Notes: a model not told the origin generated them from the letters alone. DNA of 64,000 nucleotides from an uncultured Alistipes sp. (GCA_900768015.1 CAAGBI010000076.1:1-64000); one strand, 5' to 3'; numbered from the stretch's first letter, positions 8,755 to 17,602 are shown. Translations and numbers: made by a program.

Positions 8755-9951
8755 TTAGTTTTTAGAGCCTTTGGCGCCACCGAGCTTCGCACCATGCTTA
8801 GCCTGGTAGGCGAAGATGTTCTCCGAGTAGCTTGTTGTCTTAAACTCCGAGTCGCGCTTACGCTTGAATGCCACGGCGATGAGGCGGTCGACAAGCTCGT
8901 CGAACTTCACGCCCGTAGCCTCCCACAAGTAGAACGACAATGAGCCAGGGATGGTGTTAATCTCGTTGACATAGATGTTGCCGTTGGCCTCGTCAATCAT
9001 GAAGTCGATGCGCGAAACGCCGTCGCAGGCCAATACGCGGAATGTCTGGCACGCAGTCTTACGGATGAATGCCGTAACATCCTCGGGCAAGTTCGCGGGT
9101 ATCTCGCGCACGGTAGAGTGCATACCTTCCGATGGCTTGTTCTTACCACCACCCAAGTATTTATCCTCGTAGCTGAGAATCTCGCCACTGCGCACGGGAG
9201 CCTCACATACCGAGGGCACGCAGTCGTAGTAGTCGCCCAATACCGAGCAGTTTATCTCCTTGAGCTTCTCCACGAGACACTCGACGATGATACGCTTCGA
9301 GTACTTGATGGCGTTGTCCACAGCCTCGACGAGCTCCTCGCGGTTGTGCACCGCCTTGATGCCTACGGATGAGCCGAGGTTCGCGGGCTTCACGATAAGA
9401 GGGTAGTTTAGCGCCTCGGCACGCGCCACACACGCCTCCTGCTCCGAGAGCCACTCCTTATCCGAGAACCACATGTAGTCGATTACGGGGATGCCGCTCT
9501 CCTTGAGTATCATCTTCATCGTAATCTTATCCATGCCGTTTGCCGAAGCAAGGGGGTTGGGGCAGGCGTAGGGTATGCCTGTCATCTCGATGAGGCCCTG
9601 GAACGAGCCATCCTCGCCCGATGTGCCGTGCAAGCAGGGGAGTATTACATCTATTGTCGTCACCACATCGCTGCCGAACATGGGCTTACGCACCTTGTAG
9701 AGCTTGTTGTCGCCATATATGGGGCGGAAATATACCTCCGTCACCGACGCGAGCAACGCCTTCATATCGCGGTAGTTGTCCGTAGTCATGAGCTTGTCGC
9801 CAGTGTACCAGTGACCCTCCTTAGAGATGTATATAGGCACGATGTTGTACTTCTCGCGGTTCATCGCTGCCATGGTCTGTGCCGCTGTGATAACGGAGAT
9901 CTCGTTCTCCACCGAGCGACCTCCGAATATTACACCTACATTGATTTTCAT
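8755..9951 (-). CDS. ddl: D-alanine--D-alanine ligase
   Basis: 398 residues, longer than most Ddl enzymes (about 310-370). This ATP-grasp ligase makes the D-Ala-D-Ala dipeptide for peptidoglycan. Visible are the N-terminal VIFGGRSVENEISV loop, HGTSGEDGSFQG, the KPANLGSSVGI Gly-rich region and the C-terminal metal-binding EINTIPGSLSF segment. It lies 28 bases downstream of murF, so the enzyme that makes the dipeptide and the one that uses it are co-transcribed. The last 40 residues are a lysine-rich extension. Confidence 0.95.
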   Translation of the reverse strand: MKINVGVIFGGRSVENEISVITAAQTMAAMNREKYNIVPIYISKEGHWYTGDKLMTTDNYRDMKALLASVTEVYFRPIYGDNKLYKVRKPMFGSDVVTTIDVILPCLHGTSGEDGSFQGLIEMTGIPYACPNPLASANGMDKITMKMILKESGIPVIDYMWFSDKEWLSEQEACVARAEALNYPLIVKPANLGSSVGIKAVHNREELVEAVDNAIKYSKRIIVECLVEKLKEINCSVLGDYYDCVPSVCEAPVRSGEILSYEDKYLGGGKNKPSEGMHSTVREIPANLPEDVTAFIRKTACQTFRVLACDGVSRIDFMIDEANGNIYVNEINTIPGSLSFYLWEATGVKFDELVDRLIAVAFKRKRDSEFKTTSYSENIFAYQAKHGAKLGGAKGSKN

Positions 9952-9979
9952 TGTCTTATATCGTTTTTAGTTACTTTGT

Positions 9980-11542
9980 CTACTTGAATGAGTCGGGCAG
10001 GTCGTTCTCGTACAACACCACATCTCCCGCCTTGAGGCGTGGCTGAAGCTCCGCCATTGCCTCCTTGAATGATGCCACGGTCGTAACACGCGCCATGTCG
10101 TATCCCGCAGCCTCGAGTCCCGCGGTTATAGCCGCGCGGTTTACCTCGTTCACCACATATACGCCATCGGCCTTTGAGCCAGCGATGTCTTGGCCGAATG
10201 TGCGGTTGTTGTCATACTGCTTCGCACCCATCTCCACGAAGCCTGGTGTTACAACATATCGCGCACCCTCGGTCTCGAAGCCTCCCAACACCTCGAGTGC
10301 CATGCGCGCACCCGTGGGGTTAGAGTTGTAGGCATCGTCGAGGATTGTGACGCCGCCACTGCGGCGCATGCTCAGGCGGTGCTCCACCTGCTCAATCTGC
10401 TTCACGCCACGACGACGCGCCTCGATGCTCACGCCCATATGCTCCGCAATGGCGAGCGCTGCGGTGATGTTGAGGATGTTGCCACGACCCAAGAGGTGCG
10501 TAGCGTAGCCCTCATCCTTGGTTGCGCCATGCTCCACGGCAAATGTCGTGCGCTGCGAACTATATACTATCTCTGTTGCACGGTAGTCCGCCTCGCAACT
10601 ATCTATGGCATAGGTCTTTACCTCGATGCCGTTAGCCTTGATATGCTTGAGTGCTGCCTCCGAGTCGATGTTCACGATGCCGAAGCCATCAGCGGGTAGG
10701 GCATCTATAAGCTCGAACTTCGTGCGTGCCACATTCTCCACCGAGCCGAAGGTCTCGAGGTGCATCTCGCCTACGGATGTCACGATGCCCATGTGTGGGC
10801 ACACGAGGTCGCAAATCTCCTTGATGTCGCCACGCTGCTTGGCACCCATCTCCACGATGAACACCTCGTGGTGGGGCTTCAGATGCTCGCGTATGGTGCG
10901 CACAACGCCGAGTGTGGTGTTGAAGTTTCCGGGCGTCATAAGCACATTGTAGCGCTCCGAGAGCACGCGGTGGAGGAAGTGTTTCGTAGATGTCTTGCCG
11001 AAGCTGCCCGTGATGCCTATGATTGTCAAGTGGGGCATGGAGCGTAGTATGCGCTTGGCGTCGTTGTAGTACCAGCGTGTTATGGCCGCCTCCATGGGTC
11101 TATTTATGGCGTTGGCAAGGATAATCCAGTAGTCGAAGGTCGCAACTAATAGTAGGGGCACGGCGTAGCAGTCGTCGAGGTAGTGAGCGCCCACGAGGGC
11201 TGCCGCAACAAGCAGATAGCGCGTCACGAGCAGGCGCTTTACACGCATGGTGTAGGCGAGCTTAATTTTGTACTCTATCGAGAACTCCGCGATGGCGATT
11301 GTGAGCATCCACAGAGCCAGGGGCAGAAGCAGTGCCCAGTGTTGTGTGAAGTATGTCGCCACAGCACCCACCAGTGCCACCATGTTGGCGCGAGAGTGCC
11401 ACTCACCCGTAGAGCGCAGCCAGCGGTTGTAGCGCTCTATGCGGTAGCTGTTCTGCTGAAACATCTGCGTCGAATAGCGCACCGTAGCGCACAAGAAGGC
11501 TACCCACGCAAACCAAAAGAGGTATATTACTGCAATCTGCAT
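9980..11542 (-). CDS. murF: MurF-type ligase with N-terminal membrane domain
   Basis: 520 residues. The C-terminal two thirds is a Mur ligase: P-loop GITGSFGKTST at 176-186, a NFNTTLGVVRT loop, and LDDAYNSNPTGARMAL, the MurF signature. It adds D-Ala-D-Ala to the UDP-MurNAc-tripeptide. Before it lie about 150 residues with four or five hydrophobic helices (about 3-20, 53-67, 68-88, 107-120, 126-143), which most MurF proteins (about 430-460 residues) do not have. The enzyme would therefore be membrane-bound. It sits upstream of ddl. Confidence 0.85.
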   Translation of the reverse strand: MQIAVIYLFWFAWVAFLCATVRYSTQMFQQNSYRIERYNRWLRSTGEWHSRANMVALVGAVATYFTQHWALLLPLALWMLTIAIAEFSIEYKIKLAYTMRVKRLLVTRYLLVAAALVGAHYLDDCYAVPLLLVATFDYWIILANAINRPMEAAITRWYYNDAKRILRSMPHLTIIGITGSFGKTSTKHFLHRVLSERYNVLMTPGNFNTTLGVVRTIREHLKPHHEVFIVEMGAKQRGDIKEICDLVCPHMGIVTSVGEMHLETFGSVENVARTKFELIDALPADGFGIVNIDSEAALKHIKANGIEVKTYAIDSCEADYRATEIVYSSQRTTFAVEHGATKDEGYATHLLGRGNILNITAALAIAEHMGVSIEARRRGVKQIEQVEHRLSMRRSGGVTILDDAYNSNPTGARMALEVLGGFETEGARYVVTPGFVEMGAKQYDNNRTFGQDIAGSKADGVYVVNEVNRAAITAGLEAAGYDMARVTTVASFKEAMAELQPRLKAGDVVLYENDLPDSFK

Positions 11543-11545
11543 ATG

Positions 11546-12310
11546 CTACTCGATATTAAGAAACGACTTCAGTGATGCCATCCATAGCGCGGGCTGCTCC
11601 AACATCGCGAAGTGCCCTGCGCCATAGGCTATTACCAACCCCGCATTGGGCATCAGACGCTCCATCTTGTGGGCATCCGCGAGGGGTGTTGCGGTGTCCT
11701 TGTCGCCCCAGAAGAGCAACACGGGTGCCGCGACCTTAGGCATATGTTTAGTGAGGTCTTCGTTCACGCACTTCGAGAGTATCGCACGCATCATTGGCGT
11801 TGCGCGGTTGTAGTCCGACGATCCCGCCTTCGAGCGACGCTGCTCGATGAGCATAGCCGCCTTCTGCTTGCCGATAAGTATGGGGAGCGCACGCTTCATA
11901 AGTTTGAAGGTGTAGACCTTGCGGTAGTAGTTGAGTGAGCGCTTGGGCTTCACACCCGCAGCATCCGTTAGCACCACGCGCGCCACCTCGTTGCGCGAGG
12001 CGTAGAGTATCGACACGCGGCCACCAAAGGAGTGTCCGCAAAGAGTTGGGCGCACCACGCCGAGCGATGCAAGTAGCGCTTCGATAGATTGTGTGTACTC
12101 CTCGACGCCCCACACCTCCTGAGGCTCGTTGCTCTGTCCGAAGCCCGCGAAATCTACGGCAATGACGCGGAAGTTCGCCTTGAGCATCTCGGTTGTCGCC
12201 TGCCAAATGGTGTGGTCGCAGCCCCAACCATGCAGCAAAACGATTGTATCGCCCTCACCCTCAATGGTATAGGCTAACTCTATGTTGTTGTATGTAAATC
12301 GTGCATCCAT
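11546..12310 (-). CDS. Alpha/beta-fold hydrolase
   Basis: 254 residues from the ATG at 12310 (MDARFTYNN); a longer reading would run through the promoter. Motifs: LLHGWGCDHTIW (oxyanion strand), GHSFGG with the nucleophile Ser, LFWGDKDTATP with the acid, and GAGHFAMLE with the His. All three catalytic residues are present. The substrate is unknown. The -7 box TACCTTTG ends 6 bases before the ATG, so the transcript probably has almost no leader. It lies 3 bases from murF and may belong to the cell-wall operon. Confidence 0.85.
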   Translation of the reverse strand: MDARFTYNNIELAYTIEGEGDTIVLLHGWGCDHTIWQATTEMLKANFRVIAVDFAGFGQSNEPQEVWGVEEYTQSIEALLASLGVVRPTLCGHSFGGRVSILYASRNEVARVVLTDAAGVKPKRSLNYYRKVYTFKLMKRALPILIGKQKAAMLIEQRRSKAGSSDYNRATPMMRAILSKCVNEDLTKHMPKVAAPVLLFWGDKDTATPLADAHKMERLMPNAGLVIAYGAGHFAMLEQPALWMASLKSFLNIE

Positions 12311-12316
12311 AACGCA

Positions 12317-12324
12317 CAAAGGTA
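12317..12324 (-). promoter_or_regulatory. -7 box (TACCTTTG) of the hydrolase-murF-ddl operon
   Basis: On the minus strand TACCTTTG reads 12324 to 12317, only 6 bases before the ATG at 12310. With Bacteroidetes start-site spacing, transcription would begin at or next to the start codon. Confidence 0.65.
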
Positions 12325-12332
12325 CAAAAAAA

Positions 12333-12535
12333 TAATTAGAAATTAGCAATGGATAAGTAGGAATTACCATCGCTCTTACTAATTGTTTTAGATTCCCGCG
12401 TCGCTACGCTCCTCGGAATGACGCTCTCACTTTTCTTTTCGTCATTGCGAGGCTGATGCTGTACGCCGTCATTGCGAGAGCCGTTAGGCTCGTGGCAATC
12501 TCATATTTCTAATTTCTAATTACTAATTACTAATT
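12333..12535. repeat. Short TAATTAG repeats and dispersed palindromic repeats
   Basis: Non-coding. ATTAGAAATTAGCAAT-type short repeats occur at both ends (about 12333-12350 and 12508-12535). Between them are a TCGGAATGACG unit and two GTCATTGCGAG units; the second can fold as GAGCC-gtta-GGCTC and ends in TGGCAATCTC. Confidence 0.8.
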
Positions 12536-12571
12536 AAAAAAAAGAGGCCCTGCGCACTTACGCAAGACCTC
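12536..12571 (-). terminator. Rho-independent terminator after the lumazine-synthase-like gene
   Basis: On the minus strand GAGG...TTGCG, a short loop, CGCA...CCTC (12571 to 12544), then a run of T. Placed 23 bases after the stop codon of the 12595-13005 gene. Confidence 0.8.
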
Positions 12572-12594
12572 TGTCCTATTGTCCTAACCTCCTC

Positions 12595-13005
12595 TTAGCT
12601 GAAGTTGCGACGGGGCTTAACCATCACGGCGTTGCTCTCCATCTCGTTCTGCAACGCGATCATATCCACGATATGCTCGGCGCACTCCGCACCGCCAATT
12701 TCCACAACCATGTTCCATTGCACCTGTATGGTTACGATGCCATTCATAAGTGCCAAGTTGCTCATTACGCGGTTGTTAGGTGCGAGGATGATGACGCCAT
12801 CCACATCGGTATATTCAGCGAAGAACTCCGTGCCCATAAGCAGGTCGTGCATCGTAGGCATCTCCTTAAGCACGATATTATGCGATAGGCAACCAAGGCG
12901 AGTTAGCGCGTCGATGAGCGCCGGGAGGTTCGCATCGGTATATTCGAGGAACTCGCGCACGACGAGGACACCGAACTTCATATTTCGTGCTGGTAGGTTG
13001 CTCAT
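12595..13005 (-). CDS. Degenerate lumazine-synthase (RibH)-like protein
   Basis: 136 residues. Residues 9-80 follow the pattern of 6,7-dimethyl-8-ribityllumazine synthase: NMKFGVLVV strand, a helix, SHNIVLKEMPTMHD in place of the V-P-G-[AS]-F-E-[IL] substrate loop, and TDVDGVIILA in place of DAVIALG. The expected R-G-x-T-x-H-F-D catalytic stretch reads NNRVMSNLALMNG, and the later G-N-K-G phosphate loop is missing. In Bacteroidetes ribH commonly sits downstream of this TPR gene, so this looks like a ribH that has lost catalysis. Identification is by pattern and position only. Confidence 0.6.
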   Translation of the reverse strand: MSNLPARNMKFGVLVVREFLEYTDANLPALIDALTRLGCLSHNIVLKEMPTMHDLLMGTEFFAEYTDVDGVIILAPNNRVMSNLALMNGIVTIQVQWNMVVEIGGAECAEHIVDMIALQNEMESNAVMVKPRRNFS

Positions 13006-13028
13006 GGTCGAAAGGGTTTAGGAAGGTG

Positions 13029-13715
13029 TTACTCCTTGATGTAGTTAGCGAATACGGCCTTAAGCTCAGCGTGTGCCTCAACAGCCTTCTTGTATGTAGC
13101 CTGAGCCTTAGCCTCGTCGCCCATAGCCTCGTAAACCAAGCCGAGCTTGAGGGCGTTGTCGCCGTAGATGTCTGTGTTCTTGCTTGCTGCGAGAGCCTTC
13201 TCGAACTTAGCCGCTGCAGTCTGGTAGTCACCCTCCTCAACTGCGATGTCGCCAGCGAGAGTGAGAGCCATAGCGTTGATGTGTACGCCGAGGTCGCCCT
13301 CAACGCTCTGCAACTTTGCGAGTGCAGCCTTAGCGTTAGCCAAGTCACCAGCGTAGAGGTAGTTAGATGCTGCCAAGAAGTAGCACATGTTACCTGAAGC
13401 AGTCTCGGGGTGCTCGTTAGCGATAGCCATGTAAGCCTCAGCAGTTGCTGCGTAGTCGATGTCGAGGCTTGTCTCGCCAGTCATGATGTTTGTGCTCTGG
13501 TAAACAACCTCTGTTGCAGCCTGGCGTGCAGCAGCCTCCTCTGCGGCGTTCTTCTTCTCGTTGCGGTTGATGAAGAAGAAGATGCCTACTGCGATAACGG
13601 TAACAGCTACAAGGCCCCACATGACCTTGCTGCCAAACTTGTCGAAGAACGACTCAATCTTAGTCTTGCTCTCGACCATGATGTCGGTCTCGGGCGTCTG
13701 TACTTTCTTTGTCAT
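13029..13715 (-). CDS. TPR-repeat membrane protein (YfgM-like)
   Basis: 228 residues. A short N-terminal cytoplasmic stretch is followed by one membrane helix (VMWGLVAVTVIAVGIFFFI, about residues 33-51) and then several tetratricopeptide-like helix pairs containing A-x-A-x-x-G and G-D-x-x-x-A patterns. This layout is that of YfgM-type proteins, which act near the Sec translocon and envelope chaperones; the role here is inferred. Codon use is strongly biased, as in a well-expressed gene. The RibH-like gene is 23 bases downstream, and recF diverges upstream. Confidence 0.75.
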   Translation of the reverse strand: MTKKVQTPETDIMVESKTKIESFFDKFGSKVMWGLVAVTVIAVGIFFFINRNEKKNAAEEAAARQAATEVVYQSTNIMTGETSLDIDYAATAEAYMAIANEHPETASGNMCYFLAASNYLYAGDLANAKAALAKLQSVEGDLGVHINAMALTLAGDIAVEEGDYQTAAAKFEKALAASKNTDIYGDNALKLGLVYEAMGDEAKAQATYKKAVEAHAELKAVFANYIKE

Positions 13716-13823
13716 AAGTAGTTTTTATTTTTTAGTAATTTATAATTTCCGAATTCAACCTACAAAAGTACACAAAAAGTTTTAATTTCATAGCCTAAGG
13801 GCTAAAAAATTGATAATTTTCGC

Positions 13824-13831
13824 TATCTTTG
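13824..13831 (+). promoter_or_regulatory. -7 box (TATCTTTG) of recF
   Basis: TATCTTTG ends 12 bases before the ATG at 13844. It overlaps a TTG at 13829 in the recF frame, so that codon cannot serve as the start if this promoter is used. Confidence 0.65.
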
Positions 13832-13843
13832 TCCAAAACAACG

Positions 13844-14938
13844 ATGCGTATGAGACTCGACAGGCTATCAATCATAAACTTCAAGAACATCGAGAGTGAG
13901 GATATCACGCTCTCGGCGGGCATAAATTGCTTCGTCGGCGACAATGGCGCGGGCAAGACAAACATCCTCGATGCTGTGCACTGCCTCGCCTTTGCAAGGT
14001 CTATGCACACGCTCACCGATGCGCAGTGCGTACGCCATGGCGAGGAGGGCTTTGTTGTCGATGGCCGCTTCGTGCGCGATGACGACCGCCCCGAACAAGT
14101 GGTATGCTCATACACGCGCCGCGGGGGTAAGACCCTCAAGCGCAACGGCAAGGAGTATGACCGCCTCTCGGAGCATGTGGGTAGCGTGCCCATCGTCGTT
14201 GTGTCGCCCGCAGATACGGCACTCATCAGCGACTCGGCCGAGGAGCGCCGCAAATATTTCAACCGCTTCCTCTCGCAGATTGACCGCACCTACCTCGCGG
14301 CACTCATGCGCTATAATGCTGCACTCCAGGAGCGTAACAAGCTGCTCAAGACTTCGCCCACGGAGGATATACTCCTTATCTACGATGCGATGCTAAGTGC
14401 CTCGGCAGATGTTATTTACGCCAAGCGCACGGAGGTTATCGCCGAGATGAAACCCCTCGTTGCGGAGTTCTACGCGGCACTCTCGGAGGAGCGCGAGGAG
14501 ACAAGCCTCGAGTATCGTTCCGAGTTGCAGACGGCATCGCTCTCGGAGTTGCTCTTGGCATCGCGCCAGAAGGATTTTGTCAACGAGCATACCACCTCGG
14601 GCGTTCACCGCGACGATGTACACTTCACCATCGGTGAGCACCCCTTGCGCAAGTTCGGCTCGCAGGGTCAGCAGAAGTCCTTCCTCGTGGCGCTCAAGTT
14701 GGCCGAGTACACTCTCCTTGCGCGCCATGCGGGGGCCAAGCCCATCCTCTTGCTGGACGACCTCTTCGACAAGCTCGATATGCGTCGTGTGGCGCAGCTC
14801 CTGAAGCTTACGGGAGGCGACTCGTTCGGTCAGATACTCATCACCGACTGCAACAAGCACCGCTTGCAGCACACGCTCAGCGAGGCGGGCGTGGAGTACA
14901 AGCTTATTAATATAATTAATGGTAAGGCACAGCTATGA
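13844..14938 (+). CDS. recF: DNA replication/repair protein RecF
   Basis: About 364 residues from ATG 13844, or 362 from ATG 13850 (MRLDRLSI, the usual RecF beginning). RecF is an SMC-like ATPase that loads RecA at gaps. P-loop GDNGAGKTN lies at 30-38 counted from 13850. The signature STTG-like segment is GSQGQQKS and the Walker B is PILLLDDLFDKLD. The region upstream of 13844 contains the -7 box. The stop codon overlaps the ATG of the next gene (ATGA), indicating translational coupling. Confidence 0.93.
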   Translation: MRMRLDRLSIINFKNIESEDITLSAGINCFVGDNGAGKTNILDAVHCLAFARSMHTLTDAQCVRHGEEGFVVDGRFVRDDDRPEQVVCSYTRRGGKTLKRNGKEYDRLSEHVGSVPIVVVSPADTALISDSAEERRKYFNRFLSQIDRTYLAALMRYNAALQERNKLLKTSPTEDILLIYDAMLSASADVIYAKRTEVIAEMKPLVAEFYAALSEEREETSLEYRSELQTASLSELLLASRQKDFVNEHTTSGVHRDDVHFTIGEHPLRKFGSQGQQKSFLVALKLAEYTLLARHAGAKPILLLDDLFDKLDMRRVAQLLKLTGGDSFGQILITDCNKHRLQHTLSEAGVEYKLINIINGKAQL

Positions 14939-15225
14939 GACGCACACAGACACGCGCAATAGGCGAGATATTGGAGGAGTTCTTCAAGCGCCCCTATGTG
15001 GCCCGCAAGGTCGCTGAGGGCAAACTACCCGAGTTTTGGCGCGAGGTAGTGGGTGAGTATGTTGCAAGCCTCACAAACGAGGTGCGCCTTGAGCGTGGCA
15101 TACTTCATGTCAGCGTGAGTTCGAGCGTTGTGCGTAATGACCTCTTCTTCAAGCGCGACCAGATTATGCAGCTCATCAACCAACGCGCAGGTATTCAGCT
15201 TGTTAATGCGGTCATTATTCGATAA
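14935..15225 (+). CDS. DUF721 (DciA-like) protein
   Basis: 96 residues with the DUF721 pattern: an N-terminal helix (IGEILEEFFKRPYVARKV), W-R-E-V-V-G, and a C-terminal KH-like half (ERGILHVSVSSSVVRNDLFFKRDQIMQLIN). DUF721 includes DciA, which loads replicative helicase in many bacteria lacking DnaC. It overlaps the recF stop by 4 bases, a frequent arrangement that ties it to replication. Confidence 0.85.
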   Translation: MRRTQTRAIGEILEEFFKRPYVARKVAEGKLPEFWREVVGEYVASLTNEVRLERGILHVSVSSSVVRNDLFFKRDQIMQLINQRAGIQLVNAVIIR

Positions 15226-15229
15226 AAAT

Positions 15230-15260
15230 AGGGAGTTTAAGATGATTTCTTAAGCTCCCT
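15230..15260. terminator. Bidirectional terminator hairpin
   Basis: AGGGAGTTTAAGA at 15230-15242 pairs with TCTTAAGCTCCCT at 15248-15260 (one mismatch). It lies between the convergent DUF721 and DUF4837 genes, with A/T-rich bases on both sides. Confidence 0.7.
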
Positions 15261-15287
15261 AAATTCTCGAATATCCCTTAACGCTTT

Positions 15288-16280
15288 CTACTCCAAGGTG
15301 TAGATAAGGTCCTCCAACTCGTGCATAAGCCTACGGTGGCTATCCTCGGGGGCGTAGAGGGCAAAGACGACAACCGTAGCCGTAGCGGTCTCGGGGTTGA
15401 AGATGGCGTATGCGGTGAATGAGCCACCCATATAGTCGGTGCTCACCTCCCAGCAGCCGCGCAACTCCAAGAGGCGGTTGCCGTTAACCTCGACTATGTC
15501 GGCAGCGATGTCGCGGTAGGTGTTCACCTGCATGCGTGAGCCGCTAACATCCTTGCTCGATATGGTGCTGAACTTGGTGTTTATGGCGTTCACGATGTTG
15601 GCACTCGCGCTCTGTATGCCCGCCTCGGGGTTGTATGCGGTGTTGAAGGCGAAGATATACTGCGCCTTATTCTTGAAGTCGCGGATATACCATGTGAGCG
15701 ACTCATCCGCGGGGTTTGCCTTCGAGAAGTTCGCGGGGATGAGCATCTTATATCCCGTAGCCGCGGTGAAGTCCTCCATCAACTGCTTCGCGGGCTTACG
15801 CTCGGCACCCTTGAGGTACTCCGCGCGCTCACTCGCAATCATCACCTCGCGCAACTCCTCGGCATTAGCCCAGAGGAACTGCGCCGCCTGCTCGGGTGTT
15901 GAGGCCTTTACCGTGAGGCTAAGCTGTGGCGTGGCGTAGACATTCTCGCGCACGGAGTATGAGGGCGCCTCGGTTGAGGGTATGATGTTGATATTTAGCA
16001 GTATGCCATACTTCTTGTCGAACTCCGTAGCCTCGCTTGCGGATGTCTGCTTGGCGATGTCGAAGTAGCCCTCGGGGCGCACAAGGCCAGGTATATCCTT
16101 CTCCAAGAGGTCGCATACGGCATCTGCCACATCGCCCTCCCAAACATCATCGTCGCAGAGCACCACGACCTGATAGTCGTAGCCCGCAGTTGTCTTGGCC
16201 TCGGGTGCCGACTCCACGCGGCAACTAAAAACTAGGAGTAGTGAGCAAATAGCCAATAGGGTAGTTGTTGTGTGTCTCAT
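15288..16280 (-). CDS. DUF4837 family lipoprotein
   Basis: 330 residues from the ATG at 16280 (the frame extends two codons to a TTG). The signal peptide ends in LLLVFSC, with the lipobox Cys at about residue 20, so it is probably anchored in the envelope. The rest matches the Bacteroidetes DUF4837 pattern: YDYQVVVLCDDDVWEGDVADAVC near the N-terminus, and two repeated halves with paired Trp/Tyr-rich strands. Function unknown. It is divergent from the deacetylase gene and has no operon partners. Confidence 0.75.
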   Translation of the reverse strand: MRHTTTTLLAICSLLLVFSCRVESAPEAKTTAGYDYQVVVLCDDDVWEGDVADAVCDLLEKDIPGLVRPEGYFDIAKQTSASEATEFDKKYGILLNINIIPSTEAPSYSVRENVYATPQLSLTVKASTPEQAAQFLWANAEELREVMIASERAEYLKGAERKPAKQLMEDFTAATGYKMLIPANFSKANPADESLTWYIRDFKNKAQYIFAFNTAYNPEAGIQSASANIVNAINTKFSTISSKDVSGSRMQVNTYRDIAADIVEVNGNRLLELRGCWEVSTDYMGGSFTAYAIFNPETATATVVVFALYAPEDSHRRLMHELEDLIYTLE

Positions 16281-16382
16281 AATCAAAAATCTTTACATAT
16301 TTCGTGCCGCGCGACTCGGCGACACCTTAAATAATATATGTACAAAGATAACCATAATTTTCTATTTACGAAAAAAAAGTCT

Positions 16383-16390
16383 TATTTTTG
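16383..16390 (+). promoter_or_regulatory. -7 box (TATTTTTG) of the deacetylase gene
   Basis: TATTTTTG at 16383-16390, followed by a leader of about 38 bases. It lies in an AT-rich stretch between divergent genes. Confidence 0.5.
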
Positions 16391-16428
16391 CATCTCGAAA
16401 ACCGTAGAGAGTAACACGAATTAAGGCT

Positions 16429-17037
16429 ATGCGCGTAAACCCAGGCAAGATACTAAAGTGGCTATACCCCGATGTGGTGTGGGAGATAGATGACCCCGAG
16501 GGCATCTACCTCACCTTTGACGATGGCCCCACGCCTGGCGTAACGGAGTGGATACTCCAAACCCTCGACCGCTACGATGCCAAGGCCACCTTCTTCGTGC
16601 TGGGTAAGAATGTCGAGCTATACCCCGACCTTTACCAGATGATTCTCGACCGCGGCCACAAGGTGGGCAACCACACCTACTCCCACCAGAAGGGACTAAC
16701 CATGTCCACGGAGCGCTACCTCGAGGATATAGACCTCGCCGCCGACATGGTGCATACGGAGCTCTTCCGCCCTCCCTATGCGCGCATCACACGCCCACAG
16801 GTGCGTGCCGTTGCCAAGCGCTTCCGCATAGTGATGTGGAGTGTCCTCTCGCGCGACTACAACCGCAAACTCTCGCCCAAGAAGTGCCTGCGTGGCACGA
16901 TACGCGGCCTCAAGGGTGGCGACATCATATCGTTGCACGACAGCGCAAAGAGCTTTCGTAATACGAGCTATGTGCTACCCGCGCTACTGCGCCATGCCCG
17001 CGAGAAGGGCCTCGAATGTAAAATCTTAGAACTCTGA
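16429..17037 (+). CDS. Polysaccharide deacetylase family protein (NodB domain)
   Basis: 202 residues, essentially just the NodB domain. Motif 1 is TFDDGPTPG (Asp31, Asp32). Motif 2 is HTYSH with metal-binding His82 and His86. Then come RPPYAR and a C-terminal ISLHDS. All catalytic motifs are present, so it should be active on an N-acetylated sugar, perhaps peptidoglycan. No signal peptide or membrane helix is apparent, which is unusual for a secreted deacetylase. UbiX begins 2 bases after its stop codon. Confidence 0.88.
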   Translation: MRVNPGKILKWLYPDVVWEIDDPEGIYLTFDDGPTPGVTEWILQTLDRYDAKATFFVLGKNVELYPDLYQMILDRGHKVGNHTYSHQKGLTMSTERYLEDIDLAADMVHTELFRPPYARITRPQVRAVAKRFRIVMWSVLSRDYNRKLSPKKCLRGTIRGLKGGDIISLHDSAKSFRNTSYVLPALLRHAREKGLECKILEL

Positions 17038-17039
17038 TT

Positions 17040-17588
17040 ATGAAAGTCATAGTAGCCATCACGGGTGCCAGTGGCGCTATATATGCCCGCCAGACCCTCG
17101 AGGTGCTCACTGCACACCCCGCAGTGGAGCGCATCGCCCTCATCCTTAGCGACCATGCCGAGGATGTCATAAAGGCCGAGGGTGTCATACTCCCCACCTC
17201 GGAGCGTATCGTGCGCTACGCAAATAGCGATATGTGGGCATCGGTGGCAAGTGGCTCGGCACGCTGGGATGCCATGGTCGTAGTGCCCGCATCTATGGGT
17301 ACCGTGGCCCGCATCGCAACAGGCATATCGCGCACACTCATAGAGCGCGCAGCGGATGTCATGCTCAAGGAGCGCCGCCCTCTGGTTATGGTAGTGCGCG
17401 AGAGCCCCTACTCGCTCATCCACCTGCGCAACATGACCGCGCTCACCGAGGCTGGAGCCATCATCCTCCCCGCGTCGCCCTCGTTCTACTTCGCACCCAC
17501 CACCATCGAGGAGCTCTGCCTCCCCGTCACACTGCGCGCACTCGAACTTGCCGGGCTCGAAATCGTACACCGCGAGTGGGGTGAATAG
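17040..17588 (+). CDS. ubiX: UbiX-type flavin prenyltransferase
   Basis: 182 residues. UbiX attaches a dimethylallyl group to FMN to make the cofactor of UbiD decarboxylases. The N-terminal AITGASGAIYARQTLEVL is the flavin-binding start, and PASMGTVARIATGIS and RRPLVMVVRESPYSLIHLRNM are family segments. No ubiD gene is in the window. It is tightly coupled to the deacetylase gene. Confidence 0.9.
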   Translation: MKVIVAITGASGAIYARQTLEVLTAHPAVERIALILSDHAEDVIKAEGVILPTSERIVRYANSDMWASVASGSARWDAMVVVPASMGTVARIATGISRTLIERAADVMLKERRPLVMVVRESPYSLIHLRNMTALTEAGAIILPASPSFYFAPTTIEELCLPVTLRALELAGLEIVHREWGE

Positions 17589-17602
17589 CATAGTCGCCCT
17601 CT

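Noticed and set aside
13829..13843. Longer recF start at TTG 13829
   Set aside because: The TTG is part of the -7 box TATCTTTG; RecF homologues begin at the MRL of 13850 or the ATG at 13844.
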